Assembly: GCA_040878345.1 (NCBI GenBank)
Contig: JBBDML010000028.1
Location: 1-64,000, forward strand
Direction: 5' to 3'
DNA from: ZC4RG35 sp040878345
GTDB taxonomy: Bacteria; Actinomycetota; Acidimicrobiia; Spongiisociales; ZC4RG35
DNA length: 64,000 nucleotides
This document shows positions 8,502 to 16,176 of this stretch, piece by piece. Within the stretch, counting starts at the first letter, position 1; each line of letters opens with the position of its first letter. The notes below the pieces were generated by a model that searched no databases, was not told the origin of the DNA, and saw only the letters and a list, made by a program, of their open reading frames with translations. Position numbers and translations under genes: made by a program.

Positions 8502-9071
8502 GTGATCGACATGCGGGTCCGACCGCGGGTGACCCGACTCCTCGAACCGCTCGGGAAGGGGCTGGCCCGGGTCGGGATGACCGCCACGGCGATGACCGTC
8601 CTCGGCCTGACGGTGGTGATCGCTGGGGCCGTTGTCTTGGCCGCCGGCCGCTTGGCGCTCGGGGGGGCGATCGTCTTCTTCGGGTCTCTCTTGGATGGTC
8701 TCGACGGGGCGGTGGCGCGGGCAACCGACAGTGTCAGCACCCGTGGGGCCTTCCTCGATGCCGCCTTCGACCGTCTCGGCGAGATCGCCTCTTTCGGCGG
8801 CCTCGCCTTCGCCAGCGCCGGTGACCCCCGGGTCCTCCTCCTCATCGTGTTGGCCCTCGGTGGGGCGATGCTGGTCCCCTATATGCGGGCCCGCGCCGAG
8901 GCATCCGGTGTCGATGGCCGGGGCGGGCTGATGGGACGAGCCGAGCGGATACTCCTCTTCAGCGTGGGCCTCATGATCGGCCAGGTCGAGCCAATGCTCT
9001 GGGGGTTCGTGGCCCTGGTGTGGCTCACCGCGTTCATCCGCTTTTGGAACACCTACCGCTCCATCCAGTGA
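8502..9071 (+). CDS. pgsA: CDP-alcohol phosphatidyltransferase, probable phosphatidylinositol phosphate synthase
   Basis: About 189 residues with several transmembrane helices. The family signature is complete: DGLDGAVAR, an 8-residue spacer, then GAFLDAAFD, giving the DGxxAR...G...D...D metal- and CDP-binding site. Membership of the acyltransferase-pimA cluster, as in mycobacterial pgsA1, suggests it makes phosphatidylinositol phosphate rather than phosphatidylglycerol phosphate; this is inferred from context. I chose GTG at 8502; the frame opens earlier at 8460, and ATG at 8511 is also possible. The stop overlaps the next GTG by 4 bases. Confidence 0.85.
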   Translation: MIDMRVRPRVTRLLEPLGKGLARVGMTATAMTVLGLTVVIAGAVVLAAGRLALGGAIVFFGSLLDGLDGAVARATDSVSTRGAFLDAAFDRLGEIASFGGLAFASAGDPRVLLLIVLALGGAMLVPYMRARAEASGVDGRGGLMGRAERILLFSVGLMIGQVEPMLWGFVALVWLTAFIRFWNTYRSIQ

Positions 9072-9943
9072 CCGGGCTCCTCGCCTATCTCGGGCTCCGT
9101 CTGGGAGTCGGGCTGGTTGGCCTCCTCCCCGGCAGCTTGGCCCGCCGTCTCGGCGGGCTCGGCGGACGACTATGGCACCGGTTCGACCCTAGAAGGAGGT
9201 CGATGGCGCGCCGCCACATGACCAGGGTTCTCGGAGATCCGGTTGAAGCCGCCGACGCCGCCCGATCGGTGATGGAGTCCTACGGGCGCTACTGGGCGGA
9301 GGCGTTGTGGATCCGCCAGAACCGGGTGACCGACCTGATCGCCCACACCAGAGTCGAGGGTCTCGAGCACATCACCAATGCCCGTGATCACGGCAAAGGG
9401 ATGATCTACGGGCTGCCCCACATGGGCAATTGGGAAGCGGCGGCCCCGGTGGCAGGAGACCAGGGGGTGCCCGTGGTGGCTGTTGCCGAGAATCTGCCCA
9501 ACCGCCGGATCACCGGTTGGTTCACCTCGATGCGGGCCAAGTTCGGCATCGAGATCGTGCTCGCCACCGGGAGCATGGAAGTGATGCGGCGGCTGGAATC
9601 GGCCCTTGGCCAGAACAAGGCGGTGGCGCTGCTCTCTGATCGCGACTTGAGGGGCCGGGGTGTCGCAGTCGAGTTCTTCGGTGAGAGGACGACTCTCCCC
9701 GCTGGGGCGGCCACGCTGGCCCTCAAGACCGGTGCGCCCCTGCTCCCGGTGGCGCCCTACTTCGAGGACGGGGGGCACCGGGTGGTGATCCGACCCCCGA
9801 TCCCGGTCCCCAACGTGGGGTCGCGATCGGAGCAGGTCCGGGCGATGACCCAGGCACTCGCAATCGAGATGGAGGACCTGATCCGGGCCAACCCGCGGCA
9901 GTGGCACCTGGTACAGCCCAACTGGCCCTCGGACCTGGTCTGA
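9068..9943 (+). CDS. Phosphatidylinositol mannoside acyltransferase-like (LpxL/HtrB family)
   Basis: A 291-residue lysophospholipid acyltransferase of the LpxL/HtrB superfamily. The HxxxxE catalytic motif is seen as HMGNWE at about residue 118, followed by VVAVAENLPNRRI and a later LLSDRDLRGRG block typical of PIM acyltransferases such as PatA (Rv2611c type). The N-terminus is hydrophobic and probably membrane-associated. GTG at 9068 overlaps the preceding stop; an upstream in-frame extension exists but lies inside pgsA. Between pgsA and pimA, it probably acylates a mannose of PIM. Confidence 0.88.
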   Translation: MTGLLAYLGLRLGVGLVGLLPGSLARRLGGLGGRLWHRFDPRRRSMARRHMTRVLGDPVEAADAARSVMESYGRYWAEALWIRQNRVTDLIAHTRVEGLEHITNARDHGKGMIYGLPHMGNWEAAAPVAGDQGVPVVAVAENLPNRRITGWFTSMRAKFGIEIVLATGSMEVMRRLESALGQNKAVALLSDRDLRGRGVAVEFFGERTTLPAGAATLALKTGAPLLPVAPYFEDGGHRVVIRPPIPVPNVGSRSEQVRAMTQALAIEMEDLIRANPRQWHLVQPNWPSDLV

Positions 9944-9945
9944 GG

Positions 9946-10992
9946 ATGAAGGTCGGGATCGTCTGCCCCTATGACCTCTCCGCCCCTGGAGGTGTGCAGC
10001 ACTTGACTACCGAGCTCGCCGACCAGCTGCGTCGAGGCGGCGACCAGGTGGTACTGGTAGGGGCGGGGAGAAATGCGCATTTCCGTCCGGAGCGTGATGA
10101 CATCACAGTGCAAGCCGGCAGGGCCTTCGCCATCAAGGCCAACGAGTCGATGGTCCCCCTCACACTCAGCCCGATGACGTGGGTCAGAGTAAGGGAGGCC
10201 CTTTCCGGTGTCGACGTGGTCCATGTCCACGAGCCCTTCGTGCCGTTGGTGGGCTGGGTCGGGCTGAGTGTCGACAAGCCTCTGGTCGCCACCTTCCATG
10301 CCGACCCTCCGGAGTGGGTCAAGCAGGGTTACCGCCGGATGCCGTTGGCGGGCCGTCGACTCCGGCGCAGTGTGCTCACCGCGGTCAGCGACACCGCCGC
10401 CGCGGCGATCCCCTCGGGTTGGGGCCCGGTGGAGATCATCCCCAACGCAATCGACACTGCCGCCTACCACCTACCCGTGGGACGGGTGGAGCGTCGGGTC
10501 TGCTTCCTGGGTCGGGACGAGCCGCGCAAGGGACTCGACGTCCTTTTGGCCGCCTGGCCTCGGATCCGTGAGGCCGTACCCGATGCCGAGTTGAAGGTGA
10601 TGGGGGCAGATCGGGGACCGGGACGCTTCGGGGTCGCCTTCATGGGACGGGTCAGCGGCGGGGAGAAGAATCGGGTGCTCGCCTCGAGCCTGGTCTATGT
10701 GGCTCCCAACACCGGGGGAGAGAGTTTTGGGATAGTCCTCGCCGAGGCCATGGCGGCGGGGTGTGCAGTGGTCTGTTCGGATCTCCCTGCATTCGAGGCG
10801 GTGATAGGCGATGATGGGGTCAGGGTCGGGGTGGGAGACCCGGCCGCCCTTGCCGCTGCAGTCGTCGAGCTCCTCGAGGACCCGGCCGCGGCTCGAGGGT
10901 TGGGAGAGCGGGCGCGACTCGGTGTCAAACGTTTCGACTGGGGTGTGATCGTCGACAGATACCGTGATGCCTACAGGAGGGCAGTCTCTTAG
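9946..10992 (+). CDS. pimA: Phosphatidylinositol alpha-mannosyltransferase
   Basis: A 348-residue GT4 glycosyltransferase. The N-terminal KVGIVCPYDLSAPGGVQ carries the glycine-rich acceptor/donor loop characteristic of PimA. A central HVHEPFVP, the GRDEPRKGLDVLL donor-binding region, and the C-terminal ESFGIVLAEAMAAG (EX7E motif) are all present. It should transfer the first mannose from GDP-mannose to the inositol of phosphatidylinositol on the cytoplasmic face of the membrane. The ATG at 9946 comes 2 bases after the previous stop (TGAGGATG). Third gene of the PIM cluster. Confidence 0.9.
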   Translation: MKVGIVCPYDLSAPGGVQHLTTELADQLRRGGDQVVLVGAGRNAHFRPERDDITVQAGRAFAIKANESMVPLTLSPMTWVRVREALSGVDVVHVHEPFVPLVGWVGLSVDKPLVATFHADPPEWVKQGYRRMPLAGRRLRRSVLTAVSDTAAAAIPSGWGPVEIIPNAIDTAAYHLPVGRVERRVCFLGRDEPRKGLDVLLAAWPRIREAVPDAELKVMGADRGPGRFGVAFMGRVSGGEKNRVLASSLVYVAPNTGGESFGIVLAEAMAAGCAVVCSDLPAFEAVIGDDGVRVGVGDPAALAAAVVELLEDPAAARGLGERARLGVKRFDWGVIVDRYRDAYRRAVS

Positions 10993-11012
10993 GAGCAGCC
11001 CCGGGCCCGCTG

Positions 11013-11018
11013 TACAAT
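11013..11018 (+). promoter_or_regulatory. Candidate -10 element of pdxS
   Basis: TACAAT lies in the only intergenic gap between pimA and pdxS, 27 bases before the pdxS GTG. It is a near-consensus -10; no convincing -35 is visible at 17-base spacing. Confidence 0.35.
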
Positions 11019-11045
11019 CGAGAGTCCGCACAGAAGAAGAGATTC

Positions 11046-11927
11046 GTGGAAACCGGTACCGATCGTGTCAAGCGCGGCCTCGCCGAGATGCTCAAAGGTG
11101 GCGTCATCATGGACGTGGTCACCGCCGACCAGGCCAGGATCGCCGAAGAGGCAGGAGCGGTCGCGGTCATGGCCCTGGAGAGGGTCCCGGCCGACATTCG
11201 CAAGCAGGGGGGAGTGGCCCGCATGTCGGACCCCTCCAAGATCGAGGAGATCCAGGCCGCGGTGACCATCCCGGTGATGGCCAAGTGCAGGATCGGCCAT
11301 TTCGCCGAGGCCCTGGTCCTCCAGTCCCTCGGTGTCGACTACATCGACGAGTCCGAGGTGCTCACCCCCGCCGACGAGGAGCACCATGTCGACAAGTGGG
11401 CGTTCACCACGCCCTTCGTCTGTGGTGCCCGAAACCTGGGCGAGGCGCTGCGCCGGATAGGGGAAGGCGCTGCCATGATTCGGACCAAGGGTGAGGCCGG
11501 CACCGGCAACGTGGTCGAGGCGGTGCGTCACATGAGGACCGTGACCAATCAGCTCCGGGCCCTCACCACCATCGGCGACGAGCAGTTGATGAGTGCGGCC
11601 CGCGATCTCGGTGCCCCCTTCGACCTGGTCAAGGAGGTGGCCGCCACTGGGAAGCTCCCCGTGGTCAACTTCGCCGCGGGCGGCATCGCCACTCCGGCTG
11701 ACGCGGCCCTGATGATGGGTCTCGGCGTTGAAGGCGTCTTCGTTGGCTCGGGGATCTTCAAGAGCTCCGACCCGGCGGGCTATGCCCGGGCGATCGTCGA
11801 GGCCACCACCTTCTGGAATGAGCCCGATGTGGTCGCCAAAGTGTCACGCGGGCTCGGTGAGGCCATGCCCGGTCTCGAGATCGGCTCTCTCGACGAGACG
11901 GAGAAGCTGGCCGGACGAGGCTGGTGA
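11046..11927 (+). CDS. pdxS: Pyridoxal 5'-phosphate synthase, synthase subunit
   Basis: The 293-residue protein matches PdxS throughout. GGVIMDVVTADQARIAEEAGAVAVMALERVPADIR contains the substrate-binding Asp and the first catalytic Lys lies in MAKCRIGH. GTGNVVEAVRHMR, FAAGGIATPADAALMMGLG and GVFVGSGIF form the phosphate site. It is a TIM-barrel enzyme that builds PLP from ribose 5-phosphate, glyceraldehyde 3-phosphate and ammonia supplied by PdxT. GTG start at 11046; the stop overlaps the pdxT start by 4 bases. Confidence 0.97.
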   Translation: METGTDRVKRGLAEMLKGGVIMDVVTADQARIAEEAGAVAVMALERVPADIRKQGGVARMSDPSKIEEIQAAVTIPVMAKCRIGHFAEALVLQSLGVDYIDESEVLTPADEEHHVDKWAFTTPFVCGARNLGEALRRIGEGAAMIRTKGEAGTGNVVEAVRHMRTVTNQLRALTTIGDEQLMSAARDLGAPFDLVKEVAATGKLPVVNFAAGGIATPADAALMMGLGVEGVFVGSGIFKSSDPAGYARAIVEATTFWNEPDVVAKVSRGLGEAMPGLEIGSLDETEKLAGRGW

Positions 11928-12493
11928 ACATGAGCCGGGTTGGGGTCCTGGGGTTGCAGGGCGACGTCCGGGAGCATCTCCACATCCTCGACACGATGGG
12001 GGTGGAGGCGGTCGAGGTCAAGACCCCTGAACGGCTTGCCACGGTCGACGCCCTGGTGATCCCGGGTGGCGAGTCCACCACCATCGGGAAGATGGCTGTC
12101 AGGTTCGAGTTGCTCGAGCCATTGCGGAGCGCAATCGCCGACGGGCTGGCGGTCTACGGGACCTGCGCCGGGATGATCCTCCTCGCAGGGGCCATCACCG
12201 AGGGCGATCAGCCCCTGATTGGGGCCCTCGACGTGGTGGTGAGGAGGAATGCCTTCGGTCGCCAGAACGACTCGTTCGAGACCGATCTCGAGGTGAAGGG
12301 GCTCGAAACGCCATTCCATGCTGTGTTCATCCGGGCGCCCTGGATCGAGAAGGTGGGCTCCGAAGTGGAGGTTCTGGCCGCGATCGGCGAACATCCGGTC
12401 ATGGTCCGCCAGGGGAAGCTCCTGGCGACCTCGTTCCACCCCGAGCTGACCGGTGACGGGCGGATCCACCAGATGCTTGTCGACATGATCTGA
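11924..12493 (+). CDS. pdxT: Pyridoxal 5'-phosphate synthase, glutaminase subunit
   Basis: A 189-residue class I-like glutamine amidotransferase. VGVLGLQGDVREH opens the protein, PGGESTTIGK binds glutamine, the nucleophile Cys is in YGTCAGMILLA, and the His/Glu pair lies in SFHPELTGD. It supplies ammonia to PdxS. GTG at 11924 overlaps the pdxS stop; ATG at 11930 is an equally plausible start two codons on. Confidence 0.95.
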   Translation: MNMSRVGVLGLQGDVREHLHILDTMGVEAVEVKTPERLATVDALVIPGGESTTIGKMAVRFELLEPLRSAIADGLAVYGTCAGMILLAGAITEGDQPLIGALDVVVRRNAFGRQNDSFETDLEVKGLETPFHAVFIRAPWIEKVGSEVEVLAAIGEHPVMVRQGKLLATSFHPELTGDGRIHQMLVDMI

Positions 12494-12500
12494 GGTACGT

Positions 12501-13250
12501 GTGTCCGGCCACTCCAAATGGGCCAACATCAAGCACCGCAAGGGCCGCCAGGACGCGGCCCGCGGCAAGCTTTTCGGGAAGCTGGCCAAGGCCATCGAGA
12601 TCGCGGCCCGCGAGGGCGGCGGCAATCCGGACTTCAACCCGACGCTGGCCACCGCCGTCTTCAAGGCCAAGGCGGCCTCGATGCCGAACGACAACATCGA
12701 TCGTGCCGTCAAGAGAGGGACCGGCGAGGTCGAAGGGGCGATTTACGAGGAGATCTGGTACGAGGGCTATGGGCCCGGGGGTGTCGCGCTCTTCGTCCAG
12801 GTCCTCACCGACAATCGGAATCGCGCCGCCTCCGATGTCCGATCCACCTTCACCCGTCACAACGGAAACTTGGGTGAGCCAGGTTCGGTGGGGTACCTGT
12901 TCAGCCAAAAGGGTCTGATCGTGGCTTCCGGGTCCGAGGACGAGCTGATGCTGATTGCCCTGGATGCCGGCGCCGAGGATATCGAGGACAATGGCGACGG
13001 GACCTACGAGGTGGTGACCGCACCCTCGGACCTGGTGGGGGTGCGTGGTGCCCTCGACGCCGACGGGATCACCATCGAGTCGGCCGACATCACTCAGCGA
13101 CCGTCGACCTGGGTCGCGGTGGGGGAGAGCGACGCCCGCAAGCTGCTGCGCCTCATCGACGCCCTCGACGACCTCGACGACGTCCAGGCCGTCTTCTCCA
13201 ATTACGACATCGAAGACGATGTCATGGAGAAGGTCCTCGCCGAGGCTTGA
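12501..13250 (+). CDS. yebC: YebC/PmpR family protein (TACO1-like)
   Basis: A 249-residue protein starting MSGHSKWANIKHRKGRQD, the highly conserved YebC N-terminus. It continues with KLFGKLAKAIEIAAREGG, MPNDNIDRAVKRGTG and the EGYGPGGVALFVQVLTDN block. Family members have been described as transcriptional regulators and as ribosome-associated factors easing polyproline stalling. GTG start at 12501, 7 bases after pdxT. The pdxT-yebC-ruvC order is conserved in many Actinobacteria, but here two small membrane protein genes separate yebC from ruvC. Confidence 0.95.
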   Translation: MSGHSKWANIKHRKGRQDAARGKLFGKLAKAIEIAAREGGGNPDFNPTLATAVFKAKAASMPNDNIDRAVKRGTGEVEGAIYEEIWYEGYGPGGVALFVQVLTDNRNRAASDVRSTFTRHNGNLGEPGSVGYLFSQKGLIVASGSEDELMLIALDAGAEDIEDNGDGTYEVVTAPSDLVGVRGALDADGITIESADITQRPSTWVAVGESDARKLLRLIDALDDLDDVQAVFSNYDIEDDVMEKVLAEA

Positions 13251-13325
13251 TGAACCTTTGGGCTGACGGAACCTCAACTCCATCCCGCTTCGTTATTGTT
13301 TGACACCACGACCGAGAGGTCCACG

Positions 13326-13730
13326 ATGCGTCGGATGCTGGTCTGTGTTGTCTTTCTGTCAACGCTGCTGTTCGCCCTCCCTGCCTGGGCAAAGGGATCC
13401 GAGTTCTTCAATCCCGACCAAGCGGTCCTCGAGGGGTCGGGGATAGTTGTTGTCGGGGAGGAGCCGGTGACGGTCCCGGCCGAGGACGCACCCGACCAGA
13501 CTCAGTCCGCTCCCGTTGCCCCGCCAGTGCGGGAGGGCCCTTCCGTCGAGCCGGTGGTCGAAGGGGCAGACGTAGACCAGGATGACTCGGGGATGTCATC
13601 CTGGTGGTGGCCGGCCGGGTTGGGTGCATTGGCCTTGATCGGGCTGGTGATGGTCAATCGTCGGAATCGGGACACGGCCACCGAGTCGCCCCAGGATCCG
13701 ATATTGGTCCGGCCCGCCAAGTCGCGCTGA
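13326..13730 (+). CDS. Small secreted or membrane-anchored protein, unknown function
   Basis: A 134-residue protein with a clear signal peptide: MRRMLVCVV, a hydrophobic core and ALPAWA before KG as a likely cleavage site. An acidic, proline- and valine-rich extracytoplasmic linker follows. A C-terminal hydrophobic segment (SWWWPAGLGALALIGLVMV) is followed by NRRNR, suggesting a C-terminal membrane anchor with a short cytoplasmic tail. ATG at 13326 is preceded by GAGAGGT. I recognise no family. Confidence 0.6.
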   Translation: MRRMLVCVVFLSTLLFALPAWAKGSEFFNPDQAVLEGSGIVVVGEEPVTVPAEDAPDQTQSAPVAPPVREGPSVEPVVEGADVDQDDSGMSSWWWPAGLGALALIGLVMVNRRNRDTATESPQDPILVRPAKSR

Positions 13731-13742
13731 ACCAAGTTGGCC

Positions 13743-13770
13743 TCGACCCCGTAGTGGTTGAATCTACACT
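13743..13770 (+). promoter_or_regulatory. Putative promoter upstream of coiled-coil membrane protein
   Basis: TCGACC (13743-13748) and TACACT (13765-13770) are separated by 16 bases in the short intergenic gap. The -35 resembles the TCGACT seen before tRNA-Val. It could drive the coiled-coil gene and the downstream ruv operon. Confidence 0.4.
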
Positions 13771-13812
13771 GGTCTCGCCGAATTGCTCGGCCCTGAGCGA
13801 ACCGAGACCCTG

Positions 13813-14088
13813 ATGAGTGCCATCCCCCTCCACGACCTCGATGAGGTCGCGACTAAGAGCGACATCGCCTCGCTCAAGAGCGACATCGCCCTGCTCGGGG
13901 CCGAGCTCAGAGAAGAGTTCAGATCAGAGCTCAGGGCGGAGGTCGACTCCTTGGGGGCGGAGCTATCCGGGCAGATCGCGGCGCTCGGTGCCTCACTGAA
14001 CAGCAGGATCGACCGGGCGTTCTATGCCAGCATCGCCACCATGCTTGGGGTTCTCGGCGCAATGACCACTCTCATCGTCAAGCTCTAG
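13813..14088 (+). CDS. Small coiled-coil protein with C-terminal membrane anchor
   Basis: A 91-residue protein from ATG 13813. The body is a heptad-like amphipathic helix with repeats: SDIASLKSDIALLGAEL, EEFRSELRAEVDSLGAEL, SGQIAALGASLNSRIDRAF. A final hydrophobic segment (FYASIATMLGVLGAMTTLIV) ends in KL. The architecture resembles the DUF1640/CCDC90-like coiled-coil plus membrane-anchor proteins, but I cannot assign it firmly. It probably forms membrane-tethered oligomers. It lies just upstream of ruvC. Confidence 0.6.
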   Translation: MSAIPLHDLDEVATKSDIASLKSDIALLGAELREEFRSELRAEVDSLGAELSGQIAALGASLNSRIDRAFYASIATMLGVLGAMTTLIVKL

Positions 14089-14104
14089 TACCGTCGTAGA
14101 ACAT

Positions 14105-14590
14105 ATGTTCGTGCTCGGGATCGATCCCGGTCTCTCGGTCACCGGATACGGGTTGGTCGAGGGGACCCACCCGCCCCGCGCCATCCTCGCCGGTGTGGTC
14201 CGCACCGACCCCGAAGTCCCGGTCGCGGCCCGCCTGGCCGTGCTCTACGACGGGCTGGCCCGGGTGATCGCAGATTCCAAGCCGGATGTGGTGGCAGTCG
14301 AGATGGTGTTCACCAATCGGAACCTTCAGACGGCGATGTCGGTGGGGCGCGCCTCGGGAGTCGCGATGCTCGCCGCAGCTCGAGCCGGTCTTGCCGTCTA
14401 CGAGTATGTCCCGACCGCGGTGAAATCGGCGGTCACAGGTGACGGTTCGGCTAACAAGAAGCAGGTGCAGACCATGGTGGCCCGACTCCTCCATCTCTCC
14501 GAGCCCCCCTCGCCCGTCGACGCCGCCGATGCCCTGGCCATTGCCCTCTGCCATCTGCGGGTGGCCCCTCTGGAAGCGAGCCGCCGGTGA
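14105..14590 (+). CDS. ruvC: Holliday junction resolvase RuvC
   Basis: A 161-residue RNase H-fold endonuclease. The first catalytic Asp is in FVLGIDPGLSVTGYG, Glu in VAVEMVF, and the C-terminal acidic pair in PVDAADALAIALCH. It cleaves Holliday junctions as a dimer after RuvAB branch migration. ATG at 14105; overlaps ruvA by 4 bases. Confidence 0.96.
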   Translation: MFVLGIDPGLSVTGYGLVEGTHPPRAILAGVVRTDPEVPVAARLAVLYDGLARVIADSKPDVVAVEMVFTNRNLQTAMSVGRASGVAMLAAARAGLAVYEYVPTAVKSAVTGDGSANKKQVQTMVARLLHLSEPPSPVDAADALAIALCHLRVAPLEASRR

Positions 14591-15153
14591 TCGGGCGACT
14601 CCGTGGGGTCCTGGTCTCGACCCGCGACACGTTGGTCTGTGTCGACGTCGGGGGTGTCGGGTACGAGGTGCAGATGACCCCGCGTGACCTGGCATCCCTC
14701 CCCGGACTCGGTGAGGAGATCGTGGTCCACACCGACACCCATGTCCGGGAGGACGACATCAGCCTCTATGGGTTCGCCACCGAGACAGACCGAGAGATGT
14801 TCCGGGTGTTGATCACCGCCAGCGGGGTGGGGCCCCGGGTCGCCATGTCCCTCCTCGGCTCGATGACCTCGCCCGAGCTGGCGAGGGCGATCATCACCGA
14901 GGACCCCGACTCCCTCACCGTGGCACCGGGAGTGGGCAAGCGCGGCGCCCAGAAGATCGTCCTCGAGCTCGCCCCGAAGCTCGCCGGCCGTGAGGTCGAC
15001 ATCCGGGGCGGGGGGGAGCTGGGCTCGGTCCGCCAGGCCCTGGAGGGCCTGGGATACACCACTGTGGAGATCAACGGGGTGATGACCGAGATCGACCCTG
15101 ACGAGCCATTGGAAGCTCAGATCAAGTCCGCTCTGCAGAGCCTGGGGAGGTGA
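14587..15153 (+). CDS. ruvA: Holliday junction branch migration protein RuvA
   Basis: A 188-residue protein starting MIGRLRGVLVS, the OB-fold N-terminus. A double helix-hairpin-helix region includes LLITASGVGPRVAMSLL and VAPGVGKRGAQKIVLEL, and the C-terminal domain III contacts RuvB (ALEGLGYTTVEI). GTG start in a 4-base overlap with ruvC. It binds and opens the four-way junction. Confidence 0.96.
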   Translation: MIGRLRGVLVSTRDTLVCVDVGGVGYEVQMTPRDLASLPGLGEEIVVHTDTHVREDDISLYGFATETDREMFRVLITASGVGPRVAMSLLGSMTSPELARAIITEDPDSLTVAPGVGKRGAQKIVLELAPKLAGREVDIRGGGELGSVRQALEGLGYTTVEINGVMTEIDPDEPLEAQIKSALQSLGR

Positions 15154-15159
15154 TGGCAG

Positions 15160-16173
15160 ATGCGTGAGGACAGCCTGCTCAGCCCGACCATCGATGACGA
15201 GGTCGAGATCACCCTCCGTCCCCGGACCCTCGACGAGTTCATCGGTCAGCCCAATGTCAAGAACCGGCTCCGCATCTCGCTGGAGGCCGCGGTCAAGGAG
15301 GGTCGGCCCCTCGACCATGTCCTCCTCTCCGGGCCCCCGGGTCTGGGCAAGACCACTCTGGCGGCGATCATCGCCGCCGAGAAAGGAGTCTCCTTCCGGG
15401 TCACGTCGGGACCAGCCCTGGAGAGGCCCGGGGATCTCGCCGCCATCCTCTCCAACCTCCAGCCACAGGACGTCTTCTTCATCGATGAGATCCATCGTCT
15501 CCCCCGGGCGGTGGAAGAGGTGCTCTACCCTGCCATGGAGGACTTCCAACTCGATGTGGTGCTGGGCAAGGGGCCCACCGCCCAATCGATACGCATCGAC
15601 CTGCCCCATTTCACCCTGGTGGGTGCCACCACTCGCAAAGGAAAGGTGACCGCACCGCTTCGCGACCGGTTCGGGATCGAGGAGAAGCTCGACTACTACG
15701 AGCCTGGGGACCTGGCTCGCATCATCCACCGATCCGCCGGGATCATCGATGTCCAGATCGTGGAGGAGGCGGCGGACCTGATCTCGATGAGGAGCCGGCA
15801 GACCCCGCGCATCGCCAACCGGCTCCTTGCCCGGGTGAGGGACTATGCGGTGGCACGTGCGTCAGGCGTGATCGACTTCGAGGTGGCGGTCGAGGCCCTG
15901 ACCGTGTTCGAGGTCGACGATCTGGGCCTGGACAAGGTGGATCGCGCCATCTTGTCCGCCATTGTCGACCGTTTCGGTGGCGGGCCGGTTGGCTTGTCGA
16001 CCCTCGCCATCGCGGTCGGCGAGGAGCCCGAGACCGTCGAGGACGCCTATGAGCCGTTCCTGCTCCAGTCGGGTCTGATCAAGCGAACTCCCAGAGGTCG
16101 GGTTGCGACCCAGGGCGCCTATGACCACCTCGGTGTCGTTCGCCCCGCGGACTCACAGGGCACTCTCCTCTGA
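15160..16173 (+). CDS. ruvB: Holliday junction DNA helicase RuvB
   Basis: A 337-residue AAA+ motor. It has RPRTLDEFIGQ at the N-terminus, Walker A GPPGLGKTT, Walker B FIDEIHRLPR, sensor 1 in LVGATTRKG (the last residues are usually T-R-xG) and an arginine finger in APLRDRFG. A C-terminal winged-helix domain ends RTPRGRVAT. ATG at 15160, 6 bases after ruvA. Confidence 0.97.
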   Translation: MREDSLLSPTIDDEVEITLRPRTLDEFIGQPNVKNRLRISLEAAVKEGRPLDHVLLSGPPGLGKTTLAAIIAAEKGVSFRVTSGPALERPGDLAAILSNLQPQDVFFIDEIHRLPRAVEEVLYPAMEDFQLDVVLGKGPTAQSIRIDLPHFTLVGATTRKGKVTAPLRDRFGIEEKLDYYEPGDLARIIHRSAGIIDVQIVEEAADLISMRSRQTPRIANRLLARVRDYAVARASGVIDFEVAVEALTVFEVDDLGLDKVDRAILSAIVDRFGGGPVGLSTLAIAVGEEPETVEDAYEPFLLQSGLIKRTPRGRVATQGAYDHLGVVRPADSQGTLL

Positions 16174-16176
16174 CAG

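Noticed and set aside
8422..8724. Upstream extension of the EF-G-like gene by about 100 codons
   Set aside because: The extra part is Arg/Pro/Ser-rich shadow sequence antisense to the start of pgsA, while GTG 8421 has AAGGAGG upstream and matches the family N-terminus.
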